Part shown: positions 12,256 to 19,274 of the stretch, in pieces | Numbering within the stretch: the first letter of the stretch is position 1 | How the letters are laid out: each line of letters starts with the position of its first letter | Assembly: GCA_030151165.1 (NCBI GenBank) | Contig: JASLEM010000404.1 | Location: 1-19,274 of the forward strand | DNA length: 19,274 nt | Reading direction: 5' to 3' | Source of the DNA: Burkholderiaceae bacterium | GTDB taxonomy: Bacteria; Pseudomonadota; Gammaproteobacteria; Burkholderiales; Burkholderiaceae | Notes under the pieces: model-generated | Databases searched by the model: none | Told to the model about the DNA's origin: nothing | The model's input: only the letters and a program-made list of their open reading frames with translations | Program-made: the position numbers and the translations under genes

Positions 12256-12285
12256 GCGGCGCCGGCGGAGCGCCGCGGCTCAGCG
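12250..12285. terminator. Hairpin between convergent genes containing both stop codons
   Basis: CGCTGAGC (12250-12257) pairs perfectly with GCTCAGCG (12278-12285). Inside it GGCGC (12258-12262) pairs with GCGCC (12270-12274), leaving a 3-base bulge and a 7-base loop. The left arm contains the TGA of the amidohydrolase (12253-12255). The right arm contains the TGA of the minus-strand DUF2807 gene (12280-12282). The symmetry fits a terminator or 3'-end structure used from both directions. No T-tract is present on either strand, so Rho-independent activity is uncertain. Confidence 0.6.
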
Positions 12286-13062
12286 GGACTCGATCGAGCC
12301 CGAACCGGCGACGTTGCGCGAGACGTCGTGCGGATGGCCGCTGTAGGTGACGTCGCCGGAGCCCGCCACGCGCGCCTGGAGCGTGTCGGTCGCGTTCACG
12401 TGCGCGTCGCCCGAACCGGCGATGGCGACCTCGACGCGCCTGGCGACCAGGTCGTCGGCCGAGACGTCGCCCGAGCCGTCGATCCTGAAGTGCGCCGAGT
12501 TGGCGTGGCCCGCGACCTTGACGTCGCCCGAGCCGCGGATGCTCACCGCGAAGTCGTCGACCTGCACGCTGTCGATCTGCAGGTCGCCCGAGCCCGAGAT
12601 CGACGACTCGAACTTCGCGCCGGTCAGCGCCGAGACGTGCAGGTCGCCGCTGCCGTGCTGCTGCGTCGCGTTGAGCGCCGCGAATTCGACCTCGACGTAC
12701 ACCTTGCGGTTCGTGCGGAAGCTGGTGCCCTTGCGGAAGCGCACGACCAGCGTGTCGCCTTCGACGAAGGTCTCGACCATCGGCTCGATGTTGTCGTCGC
12801 CGTGCACGACGACGCCCGGGTTCGGGCCGGGGTGGGCGGTGACGTCGACGGAGTCCTCGAGGCGCAGCGTCGTGAACGGCGCGACCTTGCGCGCGACGCC
12901 GACTTCCTTGCCCGAGCCGACGACCATGTTGCCGGCGTCCTTGCCGAACACGACGATGGTCGTCGCGTGGGCGACGGTGGGCATCGCGAAGGCGGTCGCG
13001 ACGGCCGCGGCGGTGACGGCCAGTGCGGCGACGAAGTGGGTGGTGGCGGTCAGGGCGCGCAT
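12280..13062 (-). CDS. Exported head-GIN domain (DUF2807) protein with GSGD solenoid repeats
   Basis: This 260-residue protein has a signal peptide (about 1-33, ending AHA). The mature part resembles the putative auto-transporter adhesin, head-GIN (DUF2807) family. It opens with a short non-repeat domain (about 40-135, including PFTTLRLEDSVDVTA). From 137 the tetrapeptide GSGD recurs at 137, 157, 177, 196, 216 and 234, with GSGS at 253, a period of 18-20 residues. The intervening stretches alternate hydrophobic and polar residues, which fits one turn of a right-handed beta-solenoid per repeat. The protein is probably periplasmic or surface-exposed. No enzymatic residues are evident and its role is unknown. 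A strong GAGGAG site (13070-13075) stands 7 bases before ATG. About 168 bases separate it from bpt, so it probably has its own promoter. Confidence 0.88.
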   Translation of the reverse strand: MRALTATTHFVAALAVTAAAVATAFAMPTVAHATTIVVFGKDAGNMVVGSGKEVGVARKVAPFTTLRLEDSVDVTAHPGPNPGVVVHGDDNIEPMVETFVEGDTLVVRFRKGTSFRTNRKVYVEVEFAALNATQQHGSGDLHVSALTGAKFESSISGSGDLQIDSVQVDDFAVSIRGSGDVKVAGHANSAHFRIDGSGDVSADDLVARRVEVAIAGSGDAHVNATDTLQARVAGSGDVTYSGHPHDVSRNVAGSGSIESR

Positions 13063-13201
13063 GTCGGATCTCCTCGGGTCTCGGTTTGGTTCGATGAGGA
13101 CGGATGCTAGGGGCGGCGAGCGCGACCGTCGCGCGCGGCGCGATGGCTTGCCCCTCTCGCGTGACCAATTGCGATCTGGCGCGACGAACGGACGGCCCGG
13201 T

Positions 13202-13226
13202 CGCGCGCGGGCGTCACGCGCGCGCG
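13202..13226 (-). terminator. CG-rich hairpin after bpt
   Basis: CGCGCGCG (13202-13209) can pair with the alternating CG run at 13217-13226 across a 7-base loop, about 5 bases beyond the bpt stop on the minus strand. The alternating CG makes a stable stem, but no T-tract follows. It may be a weak terminator or just composition. Confidence 0.35.
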
Positions 13227-13230
13227 GCGG

Positions 13231-13986
13231 TCAGGCCCGGTCCGGCGTGTCCGGGGCCCGTTCCCAGCGGCCTTCGGTGAGCGTCTCGTATGGCCGGAAC
13301 TGCACCTTGTACGCCATCTTCGGGCTCTCGGCGATCCAGTAGCCGAGGTAAAGGTACGGCAGCTTCAGCGAGCGCGCCTGCTCGATCTGCCACATCACCG
13401 CGTAGGTGCCGAAGCTGCCGCGCAGGTCGGGGTCGTAGAACGTGTAGACCGCCGACAGGCCGTCGCTCAGGATGTCGGCGATCGCCACCATGCGCAGCGC
13501 GCCGGGCGCGCCGCCTTCGTCGGGCGCGCGGAACTCGATCAGGCGCGTGTTGACGCGGCTCTGGAGCAGGAACTGGGTGTACTGGTCGACGCTGTCGTGA
13601 TCCATGCCGCCGCCGGCGTGGCGACCGGCCTGGTAGCGCAGGTAGAGCTCGTAGTGCTCGGGCACGAAGGCCAGGCGCATCACGCGCACCTTCAGGTCGC
13701 CGTGCGCCGTCCAGGCGCGGCGCTGGCTGCGCGAGGGCGCGAAGGTGTCGACCGGCACGCGCATCGGCACGCAGGCGCGGCAGCGGTCGCAGTACGGCCG
13801 GTACGTGAAGACGCCGCTGCGCCGGAAGCCGTTGGCGACGAGCGCCGAATAGGCCTCGGCATGGATCAGGTGCCCCGGCGTCGCCACCTGCGAGCGCGCC
13901 ATGCGGCCCGGCAGGTAGCTGCACGGATAGGGCGCCGTGGCGTAGAACTGCAGCGACGCGAACGGAGCCTCTTTCGGATGTGTCAC
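13231..13986 (-). CDS. bpt: Aspartate/glutamate leucyltransferase (arginyltransferase family)
   Basis: This 251-residue enzyme transfers leucine from Leu-tRNA to N-terminal Asp or Glu of proteins, creating a primary N-degron for ClpS/ClpAP in the cytoplasm. That activity is known for the bacterial Bpt family. The N-terminal ATE domain is shown by the Cys22 context ([15 protein letters not shown]) and the [15 protein letters not shown] cluster with Cys66, Cys69 and Cys72. The C-terminal acyltransferase part contains [18 protein letters not shown] and [17 protein letters not shown]. Length matches the family (about 235-255). The start is GTG at 13986, overlapping the aat stop as GTGA. No Shine-Dalgarno is visible there, so translation is probably coupled to aat. 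Starting at the next Met (29) would cut into the conserved N-terminus. Confidence 0.95.
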   Translation of the reverse strand: MTHPKEAPFASLQFYATAPYPCSYLPGRMARSQVATPGHLIHAEAYSALVANGFRRSGVFTYRPYCDRCRACVPMRVPVDTFAPSRSQRRAWTAHGDLKVRVMRLAFVPEHYELYLRYQAGRHAGGGMDHDSVDQYTQFLLQSRVNTRLIEFRAPDEGGAPGALRMVAIADILSDGLSAVYTFYDPDLRGSFGTYAVMWQIEQARSLKLPYLYLGYWIAESPKMAYKVQFRPYETLTEGRWERAPDTPDRA

Positions 13987-14783
13987 GACGGTTGATCGGC
14001 GGTCTGCGGGTCGCTGGCGTGCGACGGGGCGGTGGCATCCTGGGCCGGCCCGAGGGCGAGCGTGTCCCAGATGCGGAAATCATAGGCCCAGACCGGCGCC
14101 GGCGAGCGCGCGACGAGCGATTGGAGGCGGCTCTCGAACGCCGCGCGCGGGATCGGCGCGGCGCCCAGGCTCGCGAGGTGGCCGGTGGCCTGCTGGCAGT
14201 CGATCAGCGGCATGTCGTTCGCGCGGCAGAAGGCGACGAGCGCCGCGAGCGCGATCTTGGAGGCGTCGGTGCGGTGCGCGAACATCGATTCGCCGTACAT
14301 CATCCGCCCGAGATTCACGCCGTAGAGCCCGCCGACGAGCTCGCCGTCGACCCAGGTCTCGACGCTGTGCACGTCGCCGTGCCGCGCCCACTCGCCGTAC
14401 GCCATCTGCATCTCGGGGACGATCCAGGTGCCGTTCTGGCCGTCGCGCGGGGTGTCGGCGCAATGGCGCATCACGCGCGGGGTGTCGTGGTCGATGCGGA
14501 CCTCGCAGCCGGGCGTGCGCAGGAAGCGTCGCAGCGTCTTGCGCAGCGAGTGCGACAGCCGGAAGTCCTCGGTGCGCAGCACCATGCGCGGATCGGGCGA
14601 CCACCACAGCACCGGCTGGCCCGGGCTGTACCAGGGGAAGACGCCGTGCGCGTAGGCTTCGCGCAACCGGGCGACGGCCAGGCCGCCGCCGGCCGCGAGC
14701 AGGCCCGGCGCGTCGGAGTGCTCTTCCAGCGCGTCGGAGGTGGGCGGCAGCGGCGAATCGGGGTGCAGCCAGGGGATAGCCAT
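13983..14783 (-). CDS. aat: Leucyl/phenylalanyl-tRNA-protein transferase
   Basis: This 266-residue cytoplasmic enzyme adds Leu or Phe from aminoacyl-tRNA to proteins with N-terminal Arg or Lys, marking them for ClpS/ClpAP degradation. Diagnostic blocks are [21 protein letters not shown] (about 27-47, quoted in part), [20 protein letters not shown] (47-66), [38 protein letters not shown] and [15 protein letters not shown]. The protein is slightly longer than the usual 230-250 residues because of a low-complexity C-terminal tail. The ATG at 14783 precedes the conserved [13 protein letters not shown] opening. The Shine-Dalgarno is weak. The last 4 bases overlap bpt (13983-13986), a two-gene N-degron operon common in proteobacteria. 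Confidence 0.95.
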   Translation of the reverse strand: MAIPWLHPDSPLPPTSDALEEHSDAPGLLAAGGGLAVARLREAYAHGVFPWYSPGQPVLWWSPDPRMVLRTEDFRLSHSLRKTLRRFLRTPGCEVRIDHDTPRVMRHCADTPRDGQNGTWIVPEMQMAYGEWARHGDVHSVETWVDGELVGGLYGVNLGRMMYGESMFAHRTDASKIALAALVAFCRANDMPLIDCQQATGHLASLGAAPIPRAAFESRLQSLVARSPAPVWAYDFRIWDTLALGPAQDATAPSHASDPQTADQPS

Positions 14784-14881
14784 TGCCGACAGGATACTTC
14801 GCCTCGCGAATCCCGGATCGCGCCTGGCCACGGGCTCGTCCGGCGATGCGGGGCCGCGGGCGCGGGTGGCGGTCCGGGCCG

Positions 14882-15547
14882 TTAGAACTGGATGCCGTTG
14901 CTGCTGGTCGGCGGCGCGATCGGCGGCGTGGCGGGCGCGGCCGGCGCGGCCTTGTCCCCGGCCAGCGGCACCGGCGCCGGGTTGGGCGCGAGCGGCACGG
15001 CGGCGGGCCAGGAGTAGCCCGTCAGCTTCGCCTGGGCCGGGTAGCCGGCGGCGGCGATGTAGGACTCCATGTCGCTGGACGAGAAGCCCGAGACGGTCTG
15101 CCCGCCGATCGTGATGACCGGCAGGGTGTTGTTGCCGAAACGCTGCTGCAACTGCTGCACGCTGCGGCCGTTGTCGACCGAGTACTCGGCGAACGGCACG
15201 CCGCGCCCGCGCAGCCACTGGCGCGCCTGGTCGCAAGGCGCACAGCCCTTCGCGGCGTACAGGGTGACCGGGTACTTGGCGGCCGCCTGGCGCGTCTCGT
15301 AGGGCAGGCCGCCGGCGGCGCCGCCGGACGAGCCGCTACCGCTGCCGGGGCGGATGTCGGCCGCCGTGGGCGGCTTGTCGGTGTAGGTCACCTTGCCGTC
15401 GGGGCCGACGACCTTGTACTGCGCCATCGCGCCGGCGGCCGCGCCGCCGAGCAGCAGGGCGACGGCCGCGAGGCGAACGGCGCTGGCGAAGCGCCGGGGC
15501 GTCGTCGACGGCGAGGAAGCGGTAGCCGGGAGGTTCGGTAGGTTCAT
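14882..15547 (-). CDS. Exported DUF4124-glutaredoxin-like protein
   Basis: This protein has about 221 residues. A signal peptide (about 20-42, [12 protein letters not shown] then Q) is followed directly by a short DUF4124 motif ([17 protein letters not shown], 44-60) and a Gly/Ser linker. A glutaredoxin-fold domain follows (about 92-170) with the redox motif CAPC (Cys102, Cys105), the cis-proline TLPV (Pro143) and the GG-x-x-V-x-G-F helix signature. The last 40 residues are Pro/Ala-rich and end NGIQF. It probably acts as a periplasmic thiol-disulfide protein or electron carrier, but its partner is unknown. The DUF4124-plus-glutaredoxin arrangement is familiar from Burkholderiales. The start is uncertain: ATG 15547 and ATG 15556 (three residues longer) both lack a Shine-Dalgarno. 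It lies between aat and prlC on the same strand, about 98 and 250 bases from them. Confidence 0.85.
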   Translation of the reverse strand: MNLPNLPATASSPSTTPRRFASAVRLAAVALLLGGAAAGAMAQYKVVGPDGKVTYTDKPPTAADIRPGSGSGSSGGAAGGLPYETRQAAAKYPVTLYAAKGCAPCDQARQWLRGRGVPFAEYSVDNGRSVQQLQQRFGNNTLPVITIGGQTVSGFSSSDMESYIAAAGYPAQAKLTGYSWPAAVPLAPNPAPVPLAGDKAAPAAPATPPIAPPTSSNGIQF

Positions 15548-15798
15548 CGTGGGCATCGTGCGAGGTGAGGGGACGGAAACGCGCCGTGGGCGGCGTGCCG
15601 CCTGCGACAGGTTCGACTTCTTGACGTCTAACGCGTGGAGCGCTCGCATCGTGGACATCCGGCCGCAGGCCTGAAGATACCGCGATTCGAGCCGGGGCCG
15701 AATGTGGAAAATGCGCAGAAACAGGGCAAACATGCGCGCGGACCGCGAGGCGCTCGAGCGCGGGCCGCGACCGGCCGCTCCCTGGGCCCATCGAGGCC
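15548..15798. other. Non-coding gap between the glutaredoxin-like gene and prlC
   Basis: About 250 bases with no supported gene. A more AT-rich patch at about 15700-15735 (minus strand TTTGCCCTGTTTCTG and TTTTCCACATT) is a plausible promoter zone for the exported glutaredoxin-like gene, but no consensus -35/-10 pair with proper spacing is clear. A perfect 12-base palindrome GCGCTCGAGCGC sits at 15750-15761. It lies about 40 bases after the prlC stop and lacks a loop or T-tract, so its role is unclear. Confidence 0.4.
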
Positions 15799-17850
15799 TC
15801 AGGCCGCGATGCCGAGGTGCCGCAGCATCGCGTCGATGCTCGGCGCGCGGCCGCGGAAGGCCTTGAAGCTGTCGAGCGCGCCGCGGCTGCCGCCGACTTC
15901 GAGGATTTCGCGGCGGTATCGCCGCCCGGTATCGAGATCGAGGACGCCGGTCTCCTCGAACGCGCTGAACGCATCCGCGGACAATACCTCGGCCCAGGTG
16001 TAGCTGTAGTAGCCGGCCGCGTAACCGCCGCCGAAAATGTGTGAGAAGCTGTGCTGGAAGCGGTTGAACGACGGCGGCACCAGCACCGCGATCTCGGCGC
16101 GCACGGCGTCGAGCAGCGCCTGCACGCGATCGGGTGCGCCCGGCTCGGAGTGCACGAGCATGTCGAACAGCGCGAACTCCACCTGGCGCAGCGTCTGCAT
16201 GCCGCTCTGGTAGTTCTTGGCGGCCAGCATCTTGTCGAACAGCTTGCGCGGCAGCGGCACGCCGGTGTCGACGTGCTCGGTGAGCTGCTGCAGCACGTCC
16301 CACTCCCAGCAGAAGTTCTCCATGAACTGGCTCGGCAGCTCGACGGCGTCCCACTCGACGCCCGAGATCCCCGACACGCCCAGCTCCTCGACCCGCGTCA
16401 GCATGTGGTGCAGGCCGTGGCCGAACTCGTGGAACAGCGTGATGACGTTGTCGTGCGTCAGCAGCGCGGGACGGCCATGGACCGGCGCTGCGAAGTTGCA
16501 AACCAGGTGGGCGACCGGCGTCTGCAGCTGCTGGCTGTCGGCACGCCGCCAGCGCTGGCGGGCGTCGTCCATCCAGGCGCCGGGGCGCTTGCCGGGGCGC
16601 GCGTAGAGGTCGAGGAAGAACTCGCCGACCAACGTCGGGGCGGCGTCGGCGGATCCGGCGGGCGCGGGGCGCTCGATGCGGTAGAAGCCGACGCTCTCGT
16701 GCCACGCCTGCGCGCTCGACGGGACGATCTTCACCTCGAACAGCGTCTCGATGATGCGGAACAGGCCCTCGAGCACCTTGGGCAGCGTGAAGTACTGGCG
16801 GACTTCCTCGTCGCTGAACGCGTAGCGCGCCTCCTTCAGGCGCTCGCTGGCGAACGGCACGTCCCAGCCCTGCAACTGCTCGATGCCCAGTTCCTGCTTC
16901 GCGAACTCGCGCAGCTCGGCGAGGTCGCGCGCCGCGCTCGGGCGCGCGCGGCGGCCGAGGTCGCGCAGGAAGCCGATCACCTCCGCGGGCGAGCCGGCCA
17001 TCTTGGGCACCAGCGACAGCTCGGCGTAGTTGCGATAGCCGAGCAGCGCGGCCTCTTCCTGACGCAGTTCCAGCAGCTCGCGGATCACCGGCGTGTTGTC
17101 GCGCCCGGCCGGGCCGAACTCGCTCGCGCGCGTGACGTAGGCGGTGTAGAGCTTCTCGCGCAGCGCACGGTTGCGGCCCATCTGCATGACGGGCAGGTAG
17201 CTGGGGAAATGCAGCGTCAGCTTGCAGCCGTCGCGGCCATCGGCCTTGGCGGCGTTGCGCGCGACCTCGATCGCGTCGGCCGGCACGCCAGCGAGGTCGG
17301 CCTCGGAGACGTACAGCGCGTAGCCGTCGGTCGCGTCGAGCACGTGTTCGGAGAACTGGCGCGACAGCTCGGCGATGCGCTCCTGGATCGCCGAGTAGCG
17401 GGCCTTGGCTTCGCCCACGAGGTCGGCGCCGCCGAGCTTGAAGTCGCGCAACCAGTTCGACAGCGCCTTGCGCCGCACCGGCGACAACGCCGCGGCGTCC
17501 GCCCCGGCGGCCACGGCGCGGTACTTCGCGTAGAGGCGCTCGTCGGCGCCCTGGCGCGTGAAGAACTCGGTGATGCGCGGCAGGTTCTCGGCGTGGACCG
17601 CGCGCAGCTCGGGGGTGTCGGCGACGCCGGTGAGGTGTTCGACGGCGCGCCACGCGCGCGACAGCCGCTCGGTGGCGACCGCGAAGACGGCCGACATCGC
17701 GTCGAAGTCGGGCGGCACGTCCGGGCCGACGACGCGCTCCAGCGCCGCGTTGGACTGGGCGAGCAGCACGTCCATCGCGGGGGTCACGAACTCCGGACGG
17801 ATGTCGGCGAAGGCCGGCAGGCCGCCGTTCTGGAGCAGGGGATTGTTCAT
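15799..17850 (-). CDS. prlC: Oligopeptidase A (M3 family zinc metallopeptidase)
   Basis: This 683-residue cytoplasmic zinc peptidase degrades short and signal-peptide-derived oligopeptides. The zinc site is HEFGH, with His474, the catalytic Glu475 and His478, and the third ligand Glu504 in WDAVELPSQFMENF. The spacing matches the thimet oligopeptidase/PrlC family, as does GLHHMLTRVEELGVSGISG. The C-terminal substrate-site region shows HSFSHIFGGGYAAGYYSYTW. Length is typical of PrlC (about 680). The ATG at 17850 gives NNPLLQNGGLPAFADIRPE, the conserved N-terminus, although no strong Shine-Dalgarno is seen. It lies 64 bases downstream of folD with no terminator between, so a folD-prlC operon is likely. 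Confidence 0.96.
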   Translation of the reverse strand: MNNPLLQNGGLPAFADIRPEFVTPAMDVLLAQSNAALERVVGPDVPPDFDAMSAVFAVATERLSRAWRAVEHLTGVADTPELRAVHAENLPRITEFFTRQGADERLYAKYRAVAAGADAAALSPVRRKALSNWLRDFKLGGADLVGEAKARYSAIQERIAELSRQFSEHVLDATDGYALYVSEADLAGVPADAIEVARNAAKADGRDGCKLTLHFPSYLPVMQMGRNRALREKLYTAYVTRASEFGPAGRDNTPVIRELLELRQEEAALLGYRNYAELSLVPKMAGSPAEVIGFLRDLGRRARPSAARDLAELREFAKQELGIEQLQGWDVPFASERLKEARYAFSDEEVRQYFTLPKVLEGLFRIIETLFEVKIVPSSAQAWHESVGFYRIERPAPAGSADAAPTLVGEFFLDLYARPGKRPGAWMDDARQRWRRADSQQLQTPVAHLVCNFAAPVHGRPALLTHDNVITLFHEFGHGLHHMLTRVEELGVSGISGVEWDAVELPSQFMENFCWEWDVLQQLTEHVDTGVPLPRKLFDKMLAAKNYQSGMQTLRQVEFALFDMLVHSEPGAPDRVQALLDAVRAEIAVLVPPSFNRFQHSFSHIFGGGYAAGYYSYTWAEVLSADAFSAFEETGVLDLDTGRRYRREILEVGGSRGALDSFKAFRGRAPSIDAMLRHLGIAA

Positions 17851-17914
17851 GACGGTGCGGGAGCGGTTCGTTGGAGGGCACCTCGCGCGCGGGTGGCGGC
17901 GCGAGGCCCGGGCG

Positions 17915-18766
17915 TCAGCCTGCGCTGCGTTCAGCGGATTCGACGGTGTTCATCAGGAGCATCGTAATGGTCATCGGTCCGACACCGCCCGGCACCGGCG
18001 TGATAAATGAGGCGATCGGCGCGACGGACGCGAAATCGACGTCCCCGCACAGCTTGCCCTCGTCGTTGCGGTTGATGCCCACGTCGATCACGATCGCGCC
18101 CGGCTTGACCATGTCGCCGCGCAGCGTGTCGCGGCGACCGGTGGCGACGACGACGATGTCGGCTTGGCGCGTGTGCGCGCCGATGTCGGCGGTGGCGCTG
18201 TGGCAGATCGTCACGGTCGCGTTGGCCTGCAGCAGCAGCAGCGCCATCGGCTTGCCGACGGTGTTGCTGCGCCCGATCACCACCGCGTGCTTGCCCCGGA
18301 TCGCAACGCCGGTGCTCTCGATCAGCTTCATGCAGCCGTACGGCGTGCAGGGGCGGAAGCCGGGCAGGCCGGCCATCAGGTCGCCGGCGCTCTGCACCGA
18401 ATAGCCGTCGACGTCCTTGGCCGTCGAGATGCGCTCGATCACCTTCTGCGGGTCGATGTGCCGGGGCAGCGGCATCTGCACCAGGATGCCGTGGATCGTC
18501 GGGTCGGCGTTGAGCGCGTCGAGGCGCGCCAACAGCTCGGCCTCCGGCAGCGAGGCGTCGAACTTCTCGAGCACCGAATGCACCCCGGCGTCGGCGCAGG
18601 CCTTGACCTTGTTCCTGACGTAGGTGGCCGAGGCCGGATCGTCGCCGACCAGGATCACGGCCAGCCCCGGCTGGTGTCCGCGCGCGGTGAGGGCGGCGGC
18701 GCGTTGCTTGATCTCTTCGCGGATCTTGCGCGACAGCGCGACGCCGTCGATCAGTTGTGCGGTCAT
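17915..18766 (-). CDS. folD: Bifunctional methylenetetrahydrofolate dehydrogenase/cyclohydrolase
   Basis: This 283-residue cytoplasmic enzyme catalyses NADP-dependent oxidation of 5,10-methylene-THF to methenyl-THF and its hydrolysis to 10-formyl-THF, feeding purine and formyl-Met synthesis. Visible signatures are the catalytic region [12 protein letters not shown] (Tyr49, Lys53), LVQMPLP (Gln98), KDVDGY (117-122), the NADP-binding GRSNTVGKP (165-173) and [10 protein letters not shown] near residue 265. Length is the family norm. The start is supported by AAGGAAG (18774-18780) 7 bases before ATG. The preceding gene is closed off by a strong intrinsic terminator, so the folD promoter must lie in the short space at or inside that terminator. 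It is probably cotranscribed with prlC. Confidence 0.98.
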   Translation of the reverse strand: MTAQLIDGVALSRKIREEIKQRAAALTARGHQPGLAVILVGDDPASATYVRNKVKACADAGVHSVLEKFDASLPEAELLARLDALNADPTIHGILVQMPLPRHIDPQKVIERISTAKDVDGYSVQSAGDLMAGLPGFRPCTPYGCMKLIESTGVAIRGKHAVVIGRSNTVGKPMALLLLQANATVTICHSATADIGAHTRQADIVVVATGRRDTLRGDMVKPGAIVIDVGINRNDEGKLCGDVDFASVAPIASFITPVPGGVGPMTITMLLMNTVESAERSAG

Positions 18767-18805
18767 GGTGGGGCTTCCTTCGTCTTCGATGTGGGGTGCT
18801 GCGCC

Positions 18806-18842
18806 GAAACGAAAAGAGGCCGCTGGGTCGCAGCGGCCTCTT
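18806..18842 (-). terminator. Intrinsic terminator of the FixJ-type regulator gene
   Basis: AAGAGGCCGCTG (18814-18825) and CAGCGGCCTCTT (18831-18842) form a perfect 12-base-pair stem around a 5-base loop. On the minus strand the stem is followed by TTCGTTT, giving a run of eight bases with mostly T. It begins 16 bases after the regulator's stop codon. This is the best Rho-independent terminator in the window. Confidence 0.9.
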
Positions 18843-18857
18843 CGTGACGGGTCGTGG

Positions 18858-19274
18858 TCAGGCTTGCTTGTTGGACGGCGCGCCGAGCGCGATCTTGAGC
18901 AGGTCGGCGACCGTGTTGGCGTTGAGCTTTTCCATGATGTTGGCGCGGTGCGCCTCCACCGTCTTGATGCTGATGCCCAGATCGTCGGCGATCTGCTTGT
19001 TCAGCCGCCCGGCGACGATGCGCTCCAGCACCTGCGCCTCGCGCGTGGTCAGACGTTGCAGCAGCGCGTCGCGGCTGGCCTGTTCCTGGTGCTGCGAGAA
19101 CGCGGAGCGCGCCTGGTCGAGCATGCGTTCGACCAGCGAGACGAGGTCGTCTTCCTTGAACGGCTTCTCGATGAAGTCCATCGCGCCCTTCTTCATCGTC
19201 GAGACCGCCATCGGCACGTCGCCGTGGCCGGTGACGAAGACGATGGGCAGCGGGCTCTTGCGCTCGATCAGGCG
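18858..19274 (-). CDS. FixJ/NarL-type response regulator, C-terminal part (gene runs off the window)
   Basis: The visible 138 residues are the C-terminal two-thirds of a two-component transcriptional activator. The start and the phospho-accepting Asp lie beyond the right edge. The receiver remnant [30 protein letters not shown] carries the conserved Thr and the Lys of EKPF, and its GHGDVPMAV stretch is typical of FixJ/TtrR-like receivers (quoted in part only as landmarks). A short linker leads to a LuxR-type helix-turn-helix with [20 protein letters not shown] and [15 protein letters not shown]. The partner kinase is probably encoded further right and is not visible. It is followed at once by a strong terminator, so it is the last gene of its unit. 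Confidence 0.92.
   Translation of the reverse strand, partial: RLIERKSPLPIVFVTGHGDVPMAVSTMKKGAMDFIEKPFKEDDLVSLVERMLDQARSAFSQHQEQASRDALLQRLTTREAQVLERIVAGRLNKQIADDLGISIKTVEAHRANIMEKLNANTVADLLKIALGAPSNKQA

Noticed and set aside
12400..12600. Repeated DNA motif close to GTCGCCCGAGCC at roughly 60-base spacing, resembling iterons or regulatory repeats
   Set aside because: Each copy encodes the GSGD tetrapeptide of the DUF2807 protein, so the protein repeat explains it fully.
15557..17881. Long minus-strand open frame upstream of the glutaredoxin-like gene, in frame with it
   Set aside because: Nearly all of it is an out-of-frame reading of prlC. Only the last 221-224 residues have real domain content.

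Overview
The window is a compact, very GC-rich piece of chromosome, most likely from a betaproteobacterium of the order Burkholderiales. This placement is an inference. It rests on the strong GC3 bias (long antisense shadow frames over most genes), the folD-prlC pair next to a FixJ-type regulator, the aat-bpt pair, the Tsr-like chemoreceptor ending in a WxxF pentapeptide, and a DUF4124-glutaredoxin protein. I see no rRNA, tRNA, CRISPR array, insertion sequence, integrase or toxin cassette, and no base-composition break suggesting recent transfer.

Layout. (1) 1-2407: the last 18 codons of a plus-strand gene, convergent with a minus-strand SUV3-like DExH RNA helicase (98-2407). (2) 2463-9854, plus strand: a DUF445 membrane protein divergent from the helicase, a 1301-residue membrane hybrid histidine kinase (two-part extracytoplasmic sensor, three PAS, HisKA/HATPase, two receiver domains), and a chemoreceptor behind a candidate sigma-28 (FliA) promoter. 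(3) 9990-12255, plus strand: two genes 46 bases apart with predicted signal peptides, an SMP-30/gluconolactonase-like beta-propeller and a metal-dependent amidohydrolase. (4) 12280-17850, minus strand: an exported head-GIN (DUF2807) protein with a regular GSGD repeat, the N-degron aminoacyl-transferases bpt and aat overlapping by 4 bases, an exported DUF4124-glutaredoxin protein, and oligopeptidase A (prlC). (5) 17915-19274, minus strand: folD, then an intrinsic terminator, then the C-terminal 138 residues of a FixJ/NarL-type response regulator running off the window.

How the parts relate. The hybrid kinase and chemoreceptor are both transmembrane environmental sensors, but the kinase has no Hpt domain or partner regulator here, and the chemoreceptor has its own promoter. 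Aat and Bpt attach Leu/Phe or Leu to protein N-termini and feed the ClpS/ClpAP N-degron pathway. PrlC degrades peptides downstream of such proteases. FolD supplies one-carbon folates. The SMP-30 and amidohydrolase pair looks like a two-gene periplasmic hydrolytic unit of unknown substrate.

Most of the window is ordinary core genome. The most interesting signals are the candidate FliA promoter, the hairpin between two convergent genes whose arms hold both stop codons, the GSGD solenoid protein, the SUV3-like helicase with its long N-terminal region, and the orphan multi-PAS hybrid kinase. I did not find convincing evidence of a new defence or mobile system.
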